A DNA stretch of 64,000 bases from Burkholderiaceae bacterium (GCA_021208885.1 JAJOJF010000037.1:62001-126000), one strand, 5' to 3'; positions 8,063-16,318 are shown, counted from the stretch's first letter. The notes: generated by a model from the letters alone, not told the origin. Numbers and translations: made by a program.

Positions 8063-8937
8063 CAATGACTCTCTTTGAACCGGTAATCAGCTTCGTATTG
8101 CATCCCAAGTTTCAGGATGGCGGCGCTTTTGGATCTAACCACCGCGTTCATCGCAAAACACACGGCATGATCCATCGATGGCAGTTGACGATAGCGGATC
8201 AATGCGTCGGTAATTTCCGTTTCTTTTATGGCAGTGTCTGGATTGATGTCCGGGATTTGGCAACGGGGACAGGGCTTGACGAGCTCAAGTTCCAGGTGAC
8301 TGTCGCCCGCCTTTAGACGCAGCTTGCCAATTTGATCCTCCTCGTGTGGTTCCAGGCCGTCAATCACCAGGTTCGGTCGAAACCGTCGGGCATCCACAGG
8401 GTCAAGGCCCATCTCCATCAAACGTTCATTGAAATGCGTAAGACTTGCCTCGGACAGAACATTTACCGCAAAGCCGTCGGCAAACTGAAGGGCTGCTGGC
8501 CAGTCGCCGCACCAAGTTTGGTCTGAAAAGCGGGATTGCTTTCGATCAAATTGAACCAAACGGAAGTGACGACCTGGCACTTCCAGGAACTCATCTAGCC
8601 ATTGTGCGGCCATGTCACCCATGTCTAGGGCCAATAGCCTGTCATTCCAAATATTTACTGCCAGCTTTTTCGCATCTGACGTAGCAAAGTTCACCGAAAT
8701 AGTCGGCAGTTCGGGTGCTGATAGTTGCAACGATTTGCCAATGACAGTCGGCTCGATCCAAGCCAGATGGGGGATTTGACGCTGGGTTTGAAACTGGCCA
8801 ACATCGTCGACGATAAGCCACTGACGATCATGTTCGATGCCTAGTGATGTCAATCTTGCCTCAGGCAATGCTGTGCCTGCGCAAGATTTGATAGGATAGG
8901 TAAATATTTGGGTAAGCGTGCCCGTTACGTCGGCCAT
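8062..8937 (-). CDS. MOSC domain-containing protein (YcbX-like)
   Basis: The 291-residue protein has an N-terminal MOSC beta-barrel domain (TQIFTYPIKSCAGTALPEA, about residues 8-120) and a C-terminal MOSC domain. The conserved cysteine lies in ELVKPCPRCQIPDIN, the presumed molybdenum-cofactor ligand. Relatives such as YcbX and mARC reduce N-hydroxylated compounds. YcbX-type proteins usually carry a C-terminal 2Fe-2S ferredoxin domain; this one lacks it and would need a separate electron donor. The substrate is unknown. It is translationally coupled to the M23 peptidase downstream. Confidence 0.87.
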   Translation of the reverse strand: MADVTGTLTQIFTYPIKSCAGTALPEARLTSLGIEHDRQWLIVDDVGQFQTQRQIPHLAWIEPTVIGKSLQLSAPELPTISVNFATSDAKKLAVNIWNDRLLALDMGDMAAQWLDEFLEVPGRHFRLVQFDRKQSRFSDQTWCGDWPAALQFADGFAVNVLSEASLTHFNERLMEMGLDPVDARRFRPNLVIDGLEPHEEDQIGKLRLKAGDSHLELELVKPCPRCQIPDINPDTAIKETEITDALIRYRQLPSMDHAVCFAMNAVVRSKSAAILKLGMQYEADYRFKESH

Positions 8938-9025
8938 GGTTGTTTAAAAAATCCCATCATGCGATGGCTTACAGGTTAAACCGTTATGGCCGTGGTGTGT
9001 GAATCAAGTTCAAAAGGAAATTTCA

Positions 9026-9508
9026 ATGCCTTCATTCGATACGGTGTCTGAGGTCGAAAAGCACGAGTTGATGAATGCTGTAGACCAAGCCAATCGGGAA
9101 TTAGCCAACCGGTTTGATTTCAAGGGTACTGACGCGAAGTTTGAGCTCAACGACTATGTCATAACCCAGCACGCGCCGAGCGCATTTCAGTTGAACCAAA
9201 TGATGGACATCTTGCGCGGGCGAATCAGCGCCAGAGGCATTGATGTGCGTTGCCTTGATGCGGCTGACCCTATTGAGAATCTCGGTGGGGCGCGTCAGGT
9301 AGTGACGGTGCAACAAGGCATTGACCAGCCCACCGCTAAAAAGCTGGTAGCTGCCATTAAGGCAGCCAAGATAAAGGTTGACACCCAGATAAACGGCGAC
9401 AAGCTGCGCGTGACCGGCAAAAAGCGTGACGACCTACAAGCAGCCATTGCCTTGCTTAAAACGGTTGAGGTTGAGCGACCGCTTCAATTCAACAATTTTC
9501 GTGATTGA
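9026..9508 (+). CDS. YajQ family nucleotide-binding protein
   Basis: The 160-residue protein has the length and sequence of the YajQ family (PSFDTVSEVEKHELMNAVDQ at the start, DFKGTDAKFEL at about residues 33-43), which forms two ferredoxin-like folds. Members bind RNA/nucleotides or cyclic di-GMP, and in Xanthomonas act as a c-di-GMP effector with a transcription factor; the role here is not known. ATG 9026 is preceded by AAAGGAAA; a GTG at 8999 would add nine residues not seen in the family. It is convergent with the next gene across a hairpin. Confidence 0.92.
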   Translation: MPSFDTVSEVEKHELMNAVDQANRELANRFDFKGTDAKFELNDYVITQHAPSAFQLNQMMDILRGRISARGIDVRCLDAADPIENLGGARQVVTVQQGIDQPTAKKLVAAIKAAKIKVDTQINGDKLRVTGKKRDDLQAAIALLKTVEVERPLQFNNFRD

Positions 9509-9514
9509 TTTGTC

Positions 9515-9542
9515 GGCCGGGCAGCTGGAAGACTGCCTGGCC
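9515..9542. terminator. Bidirectional hairpin between two convergent genes
   Basis: GGCCGGGCAG (9515-9524) pairs with CTGCCTGGCC (9533-9542) with one mismatch and an eight-base loop. It lies exactly between the stops of the YajQ gene and the oxidoreductase gene. There is no good T-run on either side, so it may act with Rho or simply protect both 3' ends. Confidence 0.5.
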
Positions 9543-9551
9543 TGAAAACCA

Positions 9552-10664
9552 TTAACGTTGTCCAGTGGTGGCGTTGTCAAACAAGTGCTTTAGCTCGCGT
9601 GGCTGGCAGCGCCAATACTGTGGCGGGGCGCTTGCCGTGGCGCCTAACGCTGCAGCCGCATGCCAACCCCAGCGTGGGTCGTACAGCATGCCACGCGCCA
9701 GCGCAATCATGTCAGCATCGCCCGCTTGCAGGATATTCTCAGCTTGTTCAGGCTCGGTGATCAGACCGACTGCCATGGTGGGCATCCCTGCGGCTGCTTT
9801 GATGGCGCGTGCCATCGGCACCTGATAGCCTGGACCAAGTTTGATTTTTTGGGCTGACGACACCCCACCGCTTGAGACATCAATAAAGTCACACCCTAAG
9901 TTTTTGAGCTGCTTTGCCAGTTCAGCGCTTTCTTCTACCGTCCAGCCACCGTCGACCCAGTCGCAAGCCGAAATCCGGATGCCAACAGTCATCTCTGGTT
10001 TGACAGCGTCACGAATAGCTTGAAACACTTCGATGACAAAACGCATGCGGTTTTCCAGGCTGCCGCCATACGCATCTTTGCGGTGGTTAGCCACTGGCGA
10101 TAAAAACTCATGCAGCAAATAACCGTGAGCGGCATGCAGCTCAATGCCATCAAGTCCTAGCCGCTCAGCACGCTTGGCTGCATCAACAAAGGCCTGCTTG
10201 ATGCGCGCAAGTCCTGCGGTGTCTAGTGCGTGTGGTGGTGTTTCATGCTCGTTATGGGGTATGGCGCTTGGCGCGTAGGTTGGCCATGTGGTGGCTGCCT
10301 CGGGCAATTGTTGAGCCCCTTCCCAGGGGCGGGCACTCGCAGCTTTGCGACCGGCATGGGCAAGCTGAATAAACAGCTTGGCGCTCGATACCTTGCGGAT
10401 AGCTGACAAAACCCGGGCTAGCGCTAGCTCGTTGTCGTCATTCCACAGTCCTAGACAACCTGGGGTGATTCGGCCTTCAGGCTCCACCGCGGTGGCCTCC
10501 AAAATCACCAGACCAGCACCGGACATGGCCATGCTGCCCAAATGCATCAGGTGCCAGTCAGTGGCATTGCCGTCAACTGCAGAGTATTGGCACATGGGTG
10601 CTACAACAATGCGGTTTGAAAGTTGCGTCTTGCCTAACTCGATGGGACTAAATAATTGGCTCAT
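9552..10664 (-). CDS. NADH:flavin oxidoreductase, old yellow enzyme family (YqjM/NamA-like)
   Basis: This FMN-dependent ene-reductase of 370 residues is expected to reduce activated C=C bonds with NAD(P)H. Seen: PMCQYSAVDGNATDWH with the Cys typical of the YqjM (thermophilic-like) subgroup; IQLAHAGRKAS (about residue 100); the active-site HAAHGYLLHEFLSP; and LARGMLYDPRWGWHAA near the end, which closes the FMN site. The physiological substrate is unknown; members respond to electrophile or oxidative stress, or degrade unsaturated compounds. It stands alone, with no operon partner. Confidence 0.9.
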   Translation of the reverse strand: MSQLFSPIELGKTQLSNRIVVAPMCQYSAVDGNATDWHLMHLGSMAMSGAGLVILEATAVEPEGRITPGCLGLWNDDNELALARVLSAIRKVSSAKLFIQLAHAGRKAASARPWEGAQQLPEAATTWPTYAPSAIPHNEHETPPHALDTAGLARIKQAFVDAAKRAERLGLDGIELHAAHGYLLHEFLSPVANHRKDAYGGSLENRMRFVIEVFQAIRDAVKPEMTVGIRISACDWVDGGWTVEESAELAKQLKNLGCDFIDVSSGGVSSAQKIKLGPGYQVPMARAIKAAAGMPTMAVGLITEPEQAENILQAGDADMIALARGMLYDPRWGWHAAAALGATASAPPQYWRCQPRELKHLFDNATTGQR

Positions 10665-10880
10665 ATTGGTTGTTGTATCCAGTATTTATTGCGGGTTTTA
10701 AAGGCTAATCGTTAGTGAGTGTTTTTAACAGACGGCGCTGACGGTGCCTAGGCACTCGACTTGGGCTCACGTACCCAACGCCTTGCCGCCGCTTTGAGGG
10801 TTTCGCCGCACAATCGTTGCTGATGGTGGTCTCGGTAGGGAACGGAAGGCTTTTTAACGGCAAAAAAGGCTTTAATGCTG
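10665..10880. other. Intergenic region with no recognisable gene
   Basis: Between the start of the oxidoreductase gene and the promoter of the next gene I see no recognisable gene. Short minus-strand frames cross it (10705-10890 and 10748-11047), but they have no ribosome binding site and no family I can name, and one runs into the coding strand of a real gene. The region should hold the leftward promoter of the oxidoreductase gene. Confidence 0.4.
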
Positions 10881-10909
10881 TTGACATCAAGGCCAGTTAC
10901 CCTGATAGT
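10881..10909 (+). promoter_or_regulatory. Sigma-70 promoter of the tandem secreted-protein genes
   Basis: TTGACA (10881-10886, perfect -35) is followed after 17 bases by GATAGT (10904-10909, four of six matches to TATAAT). It lies 43 bases before the ATG at 10953 and is one of the better promoters in the window by eye. Confidence 0.6.
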
Positions 10910-10952
10910 GTCGGTTGTCCGTGCAAGTACCATTAACTTAGTAGGGGTTGTG

Positions 10953-11399
10953 ATGAGTTTAAAGAGTTGGCTTTCGGCTTTTTCCGTATGCGTGATGGCA
11001 GTGCTGGCGGTTCCTGCTAGCGCCGAAGCGCTTAAGCCTAGTGGCACTGTGACGATTGACCAGACTCAGTTTGGTTTCATTATTGGTGGCAATTTCGGCG
11101 GTGGTGAGCTGACCGTTGACGGCAAGACCCATAAATTCCAGCTCGGTGGCTTAAGTCTGGGTGCCAACTTCGGCGCCTCACAACTGGCCGCAAGCGGCGA
11201 GGTCTACAATTTGAATAAACTCGAGGATTTTGAGGGCAATTATGTGTCGACTGGCGGGCAGGCAGTGCTAGGCGGTGGTGTGGGTGGCATGCAGTTGCAA
11301 AACGCCAAAGGCGTCATCATGCGTTTGCAAGCAACAGCCACAGGAATTCAGTTCAATGTGGGCGCCGGTGGCGTGAATGTATATTTTGACAAGAAATAA
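10953..11399 (+). CDS. Secreted glycine-rich protein of unknown function, copy 1 of a tandem pair
   Basis: The 148-residue protein has a cleavable signal peptide (hydrophobic SVCVMAVLAVPASA, cleavage probably after ASA at about residue 25), so it acts outside the cytoplasm. The mature part alternates glycine-rich strands: QTQFGFIIGGNFGGGELT, GGLSLGANFGAS, GGGVGGMQLQN, GIQFNVGAGGVNV. This suggests an all-beta fold with no cysteine and no visible catalytic motif. The next gene encodes a clear paralogue in the same frame layout. ATG 10953 follows TAGGGG. I do not assign a function or a family name. Confidence 0.75.
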   Translation: MSLKSWLSAFSVCVMAVLAVPASAEALKPSGTVTIDQTQFGFIIGGNFGGGELTVDGKTHKFQLGGLSLGANFGASQLAASGEVYNLNKLEDFEGNYVSTGGQAVLGGGVGGMQLQNAKGVIMRLQATATGIQFNVGAGGVNVYFDKK

Positions 11400-11420
11400 T
11401 TTTTAACCAAGGAAGCAACA

Positions 11421-11876
11421 ATGACATCTCTTACTATTAAACGCTGGGTCGGTTCTTTGGCCGCAATGGGTGCGCTCACGTTGGCTGGTGGTGCAGTAGC
11501 AGAAACACCGAAGCAGCCAGTGGCTCAAGTCAGTATCGATGAAACCCAGTTTGGTTTCATCCTTGGGGGTAGCGTCGGTGGTGGTGTGCTGACTTACGAC
11601 GGCAAAAAATATCCCTTCAAGATGGGTGGCCTGAGTCTGGGCGCCAATATCGGTGTATCCAAGTTCTCAGCTGTTGGTCAAGTCTACGACATGAAGGATA
11701 TTTCCCAGTTCGCTGGCACCTACGTGCGCCTGACAGGATCTGTGGCGCTTGGCGGTGGCATGGGCGACATGACCCTTAAAAACGAAAACGGTGTCATCAT
11801 GAGCTTGAAGGGTACCACTCAAGGTTTGCAGCTCAATGCTGGTGCCAGTGGCGTGACCGTGACGCTTGAAAAATAA
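11421..11876 (+). CDS. Secreted glycine-rich protein of unknown function, copy 2 of a tandem pair
   Basis: This 151-residue paralogue of the preceding gene lies 21 bases downstream with its own ribosome binding site (AAGGAAG). It shares signal peptide, length and core motifs with copy 1 (TQFGFI.GG..GGG.LT, GGLSLGAN.G.S, ALGGGMGDM, NENGVIM.L, G.Q.N.GA.GV.V), so the pair arose by local duplication. The copies differ enough for the duplication to be old. It is probably co-transcribed from the promoter at 10881, and two terminators follow. No enzymatic motif is visible; a structural or lipid/envelope role is only a guess. Confidence 0.75.
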   Translation: MTSLTIKRWVGSLAAMGALTLAGGAVAETPKQPVAQVSIDETQFGFILGGSVGGGVLTYDGKKYPFKMGGLSLGANIGVSKFSAVGQVYDMKDISQFAGTYVRLTGSVALGGGMGDMTLKNENGVIMSLKGTTQGLQLNAGASGVTVTLEK

Positions 11877-11888
11877 GCGCAAAAACTA

Positions 11889-11917
11889 GAACCGACATGC
11901 GCGGTTCCGGGTTTTTT
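11889..11917 (+). terminator. Intrinsic terminator after the tandem secreted-protein genes
   Basis: GAACCG (11889-11894) pairs with CGGTTC (11902-11907), followed after CGGG by six T (11912-11917). It begins 13 bases after the stop codon of the second paralogue. Confidence 0.75.
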
Positions 11918-11920
11918 GGT

Positions 11921-11952
11921 GATGGGCTTGCTTTGGCAAGCCCATCGTTTTT
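11921..11952 (+). terminator. Second intrinsic terminator, perfect 11-bp stem
   Basis: GATGGGCTTGC (11921-11931) and GCAAGCCCATC (11936-11946) form a perfect 11-bp stem with a TTTG loop, then G and five T (to 11952). Together with the hairpin just before it, this gives a double terminator, as expected after a strongly transcribed unit. Confidence 0.85.
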
Positions 11953-12043
11953 GGTGGGCAGTCAACCATGCAATCTCGGTCGAAGTCAGGCATACTTTAG
12001 TGCCAACAGACAACACAAGACTCGACAACAGACGTAGCAGGGG

Positions 12044-13327
12044 ATGGCTCGCGTGAACACAATACTTTTGGGGTGCATTGCTGACGACTTTACTGGCGCA
12101 ACAGACTTGGCAAACAATTTGGTGCGCGCCGGGATGCGCGTGGTTCAAACGGTGGGCGTGCCAGGTGAGCCCTTGGCTGAATCCGTTGATGCGGTGGTGA
12201 TCTCGCTAAAGTCGCGCACGGTTGCGCCCAAGCAAGCAATTGAGCAGTCGCTCGCTGCTCTGACGTGGTTGCAGGCACAAGGTGCCAAACAGTTCTATTT
12301 CAAGTATTGCTCGACGTTTGATTCCACCGAGCAGGGCAACATCGGCCCCGTCGCTGATGCACTGATGAAGGCACTCGATGCCGATTTTACGATTGCCACT
12401 CCAGCCTTTCCTGACGCCGGACGCACGGTTTACCAGGGTTATCTGTTTGTTGGCGACGTGCTCTTAAACGAAAGTGGCATGCAAGACCATCCACTGACCC
12501 CCATGCGGGATCCGAACTTGGTGCGTGTGCTCAAACCCCAGACTCAGCACGCCGTGGGGCTTGTTAATTATCGTGCCACGACTCAAAGTGCTCAGGCGGT
12601 TGCTGCCCGATTTGATGAGCTCCGAGCACAAGGTGTTGGCATTGCGATTGTGGATGCTGTGGGCAACGACGACTTGTATCGGATTGGTGAGGCAGCGCGT
12701 GAGTTAAAGCTTGTTACGGGTGGATCGGGCTTGGCCATTGGCTTGCCAGCGAATTTTGGCATTAAGCCCAATGTGCAAGCCGCACAACTTCCCGCGCCGG
12801 TGGGCAAGCGCGCCATTGTATCGGGTAGCTGTTCGCGTGCCACTCAAGCTCAGGTAGCAAATTTTATTCAGCATGGTGGTAAAGCGATCGCGCTAGATCC
12901 GGTTGCTTTGAGCCAGGACCCTGACAAACTTGAGCACTACAGAGACCAAGCACGCTTGGCAGTTCAGCAAGGACCGGTCTTGGTGTATTCGACCACCACG
13001 CCGGATCTGCTTGCTGAAGTCCAGGCTGCGCTTGGCGCCATGCAAGCCGGTGAAATGGTTGAAGGCTGGATTGCCAGTATTGCCTGCTCTTTGGTGCAGG
13101 CTGGCGTTGGTCAGTTGATCGTGGCTGGCGGTGAAACCTCAGGCGCTGTCGTTCAGGCGTTGGGCATCGAGCAATTGCGCATTGGTGCACAAATAGACCC
13201 GGGTGTGCCTTGGTGTCACGGGCTAGCCAAGCGACAAGGCACAACCTTGCCCCTTCATATCAGCCTTAAGTCAGGCAATTTTGGTGGGGCCGATTTCTTT
13301 ACAAAAGCGTTTGAGGTACTGGCTTGA
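12044..13327 (+). CDS. otnK: 3-oxo-tetronate kinase OtnK (DUF1537, four-carbon acid sugar kinase)
   Basis: OtnK phosphorylates 3-oxo-tetronates (from D- or L-threonate/erythronate) to 3-oxo-tetronate 4-phosphate. The 427-residue protein has the N-terminal DUF1537 motif GCIADDFTGATDLANNLVRAG and the C-terminal nucleotide-binding part with VAGGETSGAV and LKSGNFGG. The next gene, a class II aldolase-type decarboxylase, is the expected following enzyme and overlaps its stop, which supports the assignment. The usual dehydrogenase and isomerase genes are not alongside. A GTG at 12053 is an alternative start with better spacing from AGGGGA. Confidence 0.88.
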   Translation: MARVNTILLGCIADDFTGATDLANNLVRAGMRVVQTVGVPGEPLAESVDAVVISLKSRTVAPKQAIEQSLAALTWLQAQGAKQFYFKYCSTFDSTEQGNIGPVADALMKALDADFTIATPAFPDAGRTVYQGYLFVGDVLLNESGMQDHPLTPMRDPNLVRVLKPQTQHAVGLVNYRATTQSAQAVAARFDELRAQGVGIAIVDAVGNDDLYRIGEAARELKLVTGGSGLAIGLPANFGIKPNVQAAQLPAPVGKRAIVSGSCSRATQAQVANFIQHGGKAIALDPVALSQDPDKLEHYRDQARLAVQQGPVLVYSTTTPDLLAEVQAALGAMQAGEMVEGWIASIACSLVQAGVGQLIVAGGETSGAVVQALGIEQLRIGAQIDPGVPWCHGLAKRQGTTLPLHISLKSGNFGGADFFTKAFEVLA

Positions 13328-14022
13328 TGAGCTATCCCGATCTGGCCCAAGAGCTGCTGCCGTTTGCACAGCAAATCGCGACCACTGGATCGAGTTTGCA
13401 CGCCCGTGGATATGTCCATGGCACAACCGGCAATATCAGCGTTCGGGTGCAAACGTCGAGCTTCAATGGGTATCTGATTACGCCCACAGACGCTAGTCTT
13501 GGCACACTTGACCCTCTGCGCATGGCTGCAATCGATTCTCAGGGTAATCAGATATTTGGCGATAGAGCCAGTAAAACGATCGCTTTGCATCGTGCTATAT
13601 ACGATGCCCAGGCTCAAGCGAAGGCTGTGATTCACACACACTCGCACCATTTGGTGCTGTTGACATTACTGGGTGTCTGGAAAGCAGGTAGCATTTTGCC
13701 GCCAATCACGCCGTATCAAGTCATGAAAGTTGGGCCTGTGCCACTGATAGGCTACGCAGTGCCAGGTCACGAGTCAGTTGTCAGGGATGTGGTCGAACGA
13801 ATTCAGGGCATGCAAGCCAAAGGCGTGACGCTGCGTGCAGTCATGTGCGATCGGCTAGGGCCCCAAGTTTGGCATCAGGATCTATCATCAGCCATGGCGA
13901 CGCTTGAGGAGCTCGAGCAGACTGCCCGCTTGTGGATCGACGCCAAGTGCAATGTGCAGCCACTCGCGCGCAGCCAGTTAGATGCGTTGCGCGAGCGGTT
14001 CGGATGCGTTTGGGCTGATTAG
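13327..14022 (+). CDS. otnC: 3-oxo-tetronate 4-phosphate decarboxylase OtnC (class II aldolase family)
   Basis: OtnC decarboxylates 3-oxo-tetronate 4-phosphate to dihydroxyacetone phosphate. The 231-residue class II aldolase/adducin fold shows the start HARGYVHGTTGNISVR, the glycine-rich NISVR loop and the metal-binding HTHSHH (about residues 103-108). Further motifs include YQVMKVGPVPLIGY. The ATG at 13327 shares one base with the otnK stop. Being placed after otnK is the main reason for OtnC rather than another class II aldolase; without that context the substrate would be open. A conserved third metal histidine in the C-terminal half is less clear (H in GHE or WHQD). Confidence 0.83.
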   Translation: MSYPDLAQELLPFAQQIATTGSSLHARGYVHGTTGNISVRVQTSSFNGYLITPTDASLGTLDPLRMAAIDSQGNQIFGDRASKTIALHRAIYDAQAQAKAVIHTHSHHLVLLTLLGVWKAGSILPPITPYQVMKVGPVPLIGYAVPGHESVVRDVVERIQGMQAKGVTLRAVMCDRLGPQVWHQDLSSAMATLEELEQTARLWIDAKCNVQPLARSQLDALRERFGCVWAD

Positions 14023-14055
14023 TTTGGGCGGGTCAGCCAGCATTGGTCTAGCTAG

Positions 14056-14850
14056 TTAAACCACGCATGCTACTGAACCGCCATCCATGCTGATATTGAC
14101 CCCGGTAATGTAGCTTGCTTGCTCAGACGCAAGGAATACCACCGCTTGTGCAATTTCCTCGGCCGTGGCTAATCGTCCGAGTGGCACTTTTGCTGTTGCG
14201 CGCTTGAGGGCTTCGTCCATGTCGATGCCCTCTTGTCTGCAGGTCGCCTTCAGGCCTTCTTTGAGCCGGTCTGTCAATGTTTGGCCAGGGTTGACGCCGT
14301 TGACCCGTACGCCCCGAGGACCAAATGCTGCTGCCATCCCTGCGGTAGCCAGCATCAGTGCCGCGTTGGCGCTGCCGCCTGGCAAATGCACGGGAGCCGC
14401 CGTCTTGCCGCCAGCGCCGATCACATTGACGATCGCACCCTTGCCGCGCTTGGCCATCTGCTGCGCCACGGGACTCATTACATTGATATAACTAAAAAAT
14501 TTGGCGTCGATCGCCGCGCGCCAGTCCTCTGGCGTCAGTTCGGCGGCAGGAGTTCGTTTGGCTGCACCGGCGGAATTGACCAACACGTCTAAATCCCCGA
14601 AATGCGCTTGTGCTTTATCGAGCATGTCTTGGGCGGCGTGATGGTCAATCAGATCGGCACTGTAGATGGCAATTTCAGCGTCTGGGAATTGTTCTTTGAG
14701 TTGGCCATGAGCCGATTTGAGATTGTTCAGATCGCGCGATACCAGGCTAACGCGAGCGCCTTCTTGGGCAAACGCTTGTCCACAGGCAAAGCCGATACCC
14801 TTGCTGCCGCCGGTAATCAGCACGTGCTTGCCTTTGAGTTTCAAGTCCAT
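14056..14850 (-). CDS. SDR family oxidoreductase
   Basis: The 264-residue short-chain dehydrogenase has a cofactor motif TGGSKGIG at about residue 14, NSAGA at about 90, and ends with an ITGVNISMDGG segment typical of the family. The catalytic region is unusual. The usual Ser-Tyr-x-x-x-Lys is hard to see: the stretch NVIGAGGKTAAPVHLPGGSANAALM replaces the common YxASKAA, so the Tyr and Lys are not in their normal places. Related sequences occur among atypical SDRs in beta- and alphaproteobacteria. The substrate is unknown. A good GGAG site precedes the ATG. Confidence 0.82.
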   Translation of the reverse strand: MDLKLKGKHVLITGGSKGIGFACGQAFAQEGARVSLVSRDLNNLKSAHGQLKEQFPDAEIAIYSADLIDHHAAQDMLDKAQAHFGDLDVLVNSAGAAKRTPAAELTPEDWRAAIDAKFFSYINVMSPVAQQMAKRGKGAIVNVIGAGGKTAAPVHLPGGSANAALMLATAGMAAAFGPRGVRVNGVNPGQTLTDRLKEGLKATCRQEGIDMDEALKRATAKVPLGRLATAEEIAQAVVFLASEQASYITGVNISMDGGSVACVV

Positions 14851-14919
14851 ATGTGTCTCCTTTGTTAACGAATTTTTGTTTCATCGGTAATCTGTTCACG
14901 CAAAATACCGTAAGCCGTT

Positions 14920-14953
14920 AAGTGCTATCTTCGCACGAAGCAACACTTTTTTT
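14920..14953 (+). repeat. Nested dyad followed by a T-run, upstream of the GNAT gene
   Basis: Two nested inverted repeats: outer AAGTG (14920-14924) with CACTT (14944-14948), inner CTTCG (14929-14933) with CGAAG (14936-14940). Seven T (14947-14953) follow. It looks like an intrinsic terminator or attenuator, yet no rightward gene precedes it; it stands 38 bases before the GNAT start. It could equally be an operator between the divergent SDR and GNAT genes. Confidence 0.45.
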
Positions 14954-14990
14954 GGGCTGATTAGGATTTTGAGGGCGTGGAGGATAACCG

Positions 14991-15482
14991 ATGGACAAGG
15001 CTCGATGGATGGTCAAGCCTGTAGACTTTAGCGACAAGGATCAAGCAAGAGCTTTTGTTGGGCTGCTCGATATGTATGCCCGTGATCCCATGGGGGGAGG
15101 GCAGGGCTTGGCCAACGACGTCAAAATGCGACTGCCCGACGACTTGGCAAGCTGGCCCGGCGGCGTTCATCTCATTGCCTGGCAGGGTGATGAGCCCATT
15201 GGTCTTTTGAATGCCTTCACGGGCTACTCGACCTTCAAGGCTCAACCGTTGATGAATGTGCACGACATCGCGGTTGTGCCGACATATCGAGGGCGAGGAG
15301 TTGGCCAGGCATTATTGGCAGAGCTTGAGACGATTGCGAAGCTTCGAGGCTGTTGCAAATTGACGCTAGAAGTTTTGTCGGGCAACACAAAAGCCCGTAA
15401 AGCCTATGAGTCGTTTGGGTTCGAAGACTACGCGCTTGACCCACAGATGGGGGCAGCGTGTTTTATGCAGAAATGGCTCTAG
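14991..15482 (+). CDS. GNAT family N-acetyltransferase
   Basis: The 163-residue protein has the acetyl-CoA binding motif A, VVPTYRGRGVGQALLAELE (R/Q-x-x-G-x-G/A; about residues 94-112), preceded by the beta-4 strand MNVHDIAV and followed by LEVLSGNTKARKAYESFGFE, the usual motif B. It therefore transfers an acetyl group to an unknown amine. The front half (residues 1-80) has no recognisable extra domain. ATG 14991 follows a strong GTGGAGGA site. No neighbour suggests a substrate. Confidence 0.86.
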   Translation: MDKARWMVKPVDFSDKDQARAFVGLLDMYARDPMGGGQGLANDVKMRLPDDLASWPGGVHLIAWQGDEPIGLLNAFTGYSTFKAQPLMNVHDIAVVPTYRGRGVGQALLAELETIAKLRGCCKLTLEVLSGNTKARKAYESFGFEDYALDPQMGAACFMQKWL

Positions 15483-15619
15483 CTAGACGGTCGGTTTGAC
15501 AAACGCCCAGTCGTCAAGGGGATTAAGACAAACGCGGCTGGTTTGACCGTGTACTATGGTTAAATTAATCACCAATTGGGAACCGCGAGCGGGTCTCTTT
15601 GCAGGAGATAGTGAGGCGC

Positions 15620-16318
15620 ATGGCTGAACAAGAAAAAGGCACTCCCATGTCGGTTGTGATTCGGCAACGCTTGCAGGCGGCTAAGCGTCGTTTTCATGCC
15701 AACGACAATATTTCCGAGTTCATTGAGCCTGGTGAGCTTGAGTTGTTGCTTGACGAAGTCGAGCAAAAAATGAAGGGTGTACTCGACAGTCTCGTCATCG
15801 ACACGGACAGTGACCACAACACCAACGACACGGCCCGCCGTGTGGCCAAGATGTACCTGAAAGAGGTTTTTGGCGGGCGCTACGCTAAGTTGCCAGCCAT
15901 CACTGAATTCCCCAATGCAGAGCATTTGAACGAACTGATGATCGTTGGCCCCATCACAGTGCGCAGCGCCTGTAGCCATCACTTTTGCCCAGTGATCGGT
16001 CATGTGTGGATCGGCATTATGCCCAATGAGCACACCAACGTGATTGGATTATCAAAATACGTCCGTTTGGCTGAGTGGATCATGACACGACCGCAGATTC
16101 AAGAAGAGGCTGTGGTGCAGCTTGCTGACTTGATACAGGGTAAAACCCAACCTGATGGCCTTGCTGTCGTCATGAGTGCCAAGCACTACTGTATGGCTTG
16201 GAGAGGTGTGCGCGACATGGGTAGCCGGATGATTAATTCGGTCATGCGAGGCTGTTTTTTGAAGGACTCAAACCTGCGTCGTGAGTTTCTGTCATTGATT
16301 CCCAAGGAGGAGCGGTAA
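15620..16318 (+). CDS. folE: GTP cyclohydrolase I FolE
   Basis: FolE converts GTP to 7,8-dihydroneopterin triphosphate, the first step to tetrahydrofolate and other pterins. The 232-residue protein carries the zinc and active-site motif SACSHHFCPVIGHVWIG and the downstream KYVRLAEW, with a late Cys in SAKHYCMAWRGV that completes the zinc site (Cys, His, Cys). The N-terminal 40 residues are an extension. The stop and the ATG of the BLUF gene overlap (TAATG), so the two are translated together. folE next to a light sensor and convergent with photolyases hints at supply of the folate antenna of those enzymes. Confidence 0.93.
   Translation: MAEQEKGTPMSVVIRQRLQAAKRRFHANDNISEFIEPGELELLLDEVEQKMKGVLDSLVIDTDSDHNTNDTARRVAKMYLKEVFGGRYAKLPAITEFPNAEHLNELMIVGPITVRSACSHHFCPVIGHVWIGIMPNEHTNVIGLSKYVRLAEWIMTRPQIQEEAVVQLADLIQGKTQPDGLAVVMSAKHYCMAWRGVRDMGSRMINSVMRGCFLKDSNLRREFLSLIPKEER

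Noticed and set aside
10705-11047. Two overlapping minus-strand frames before the tandem secreted proteins
   Set aside because: No start signals, no recognisable family; one of them runs through the signal peptide coding region of a real gene.
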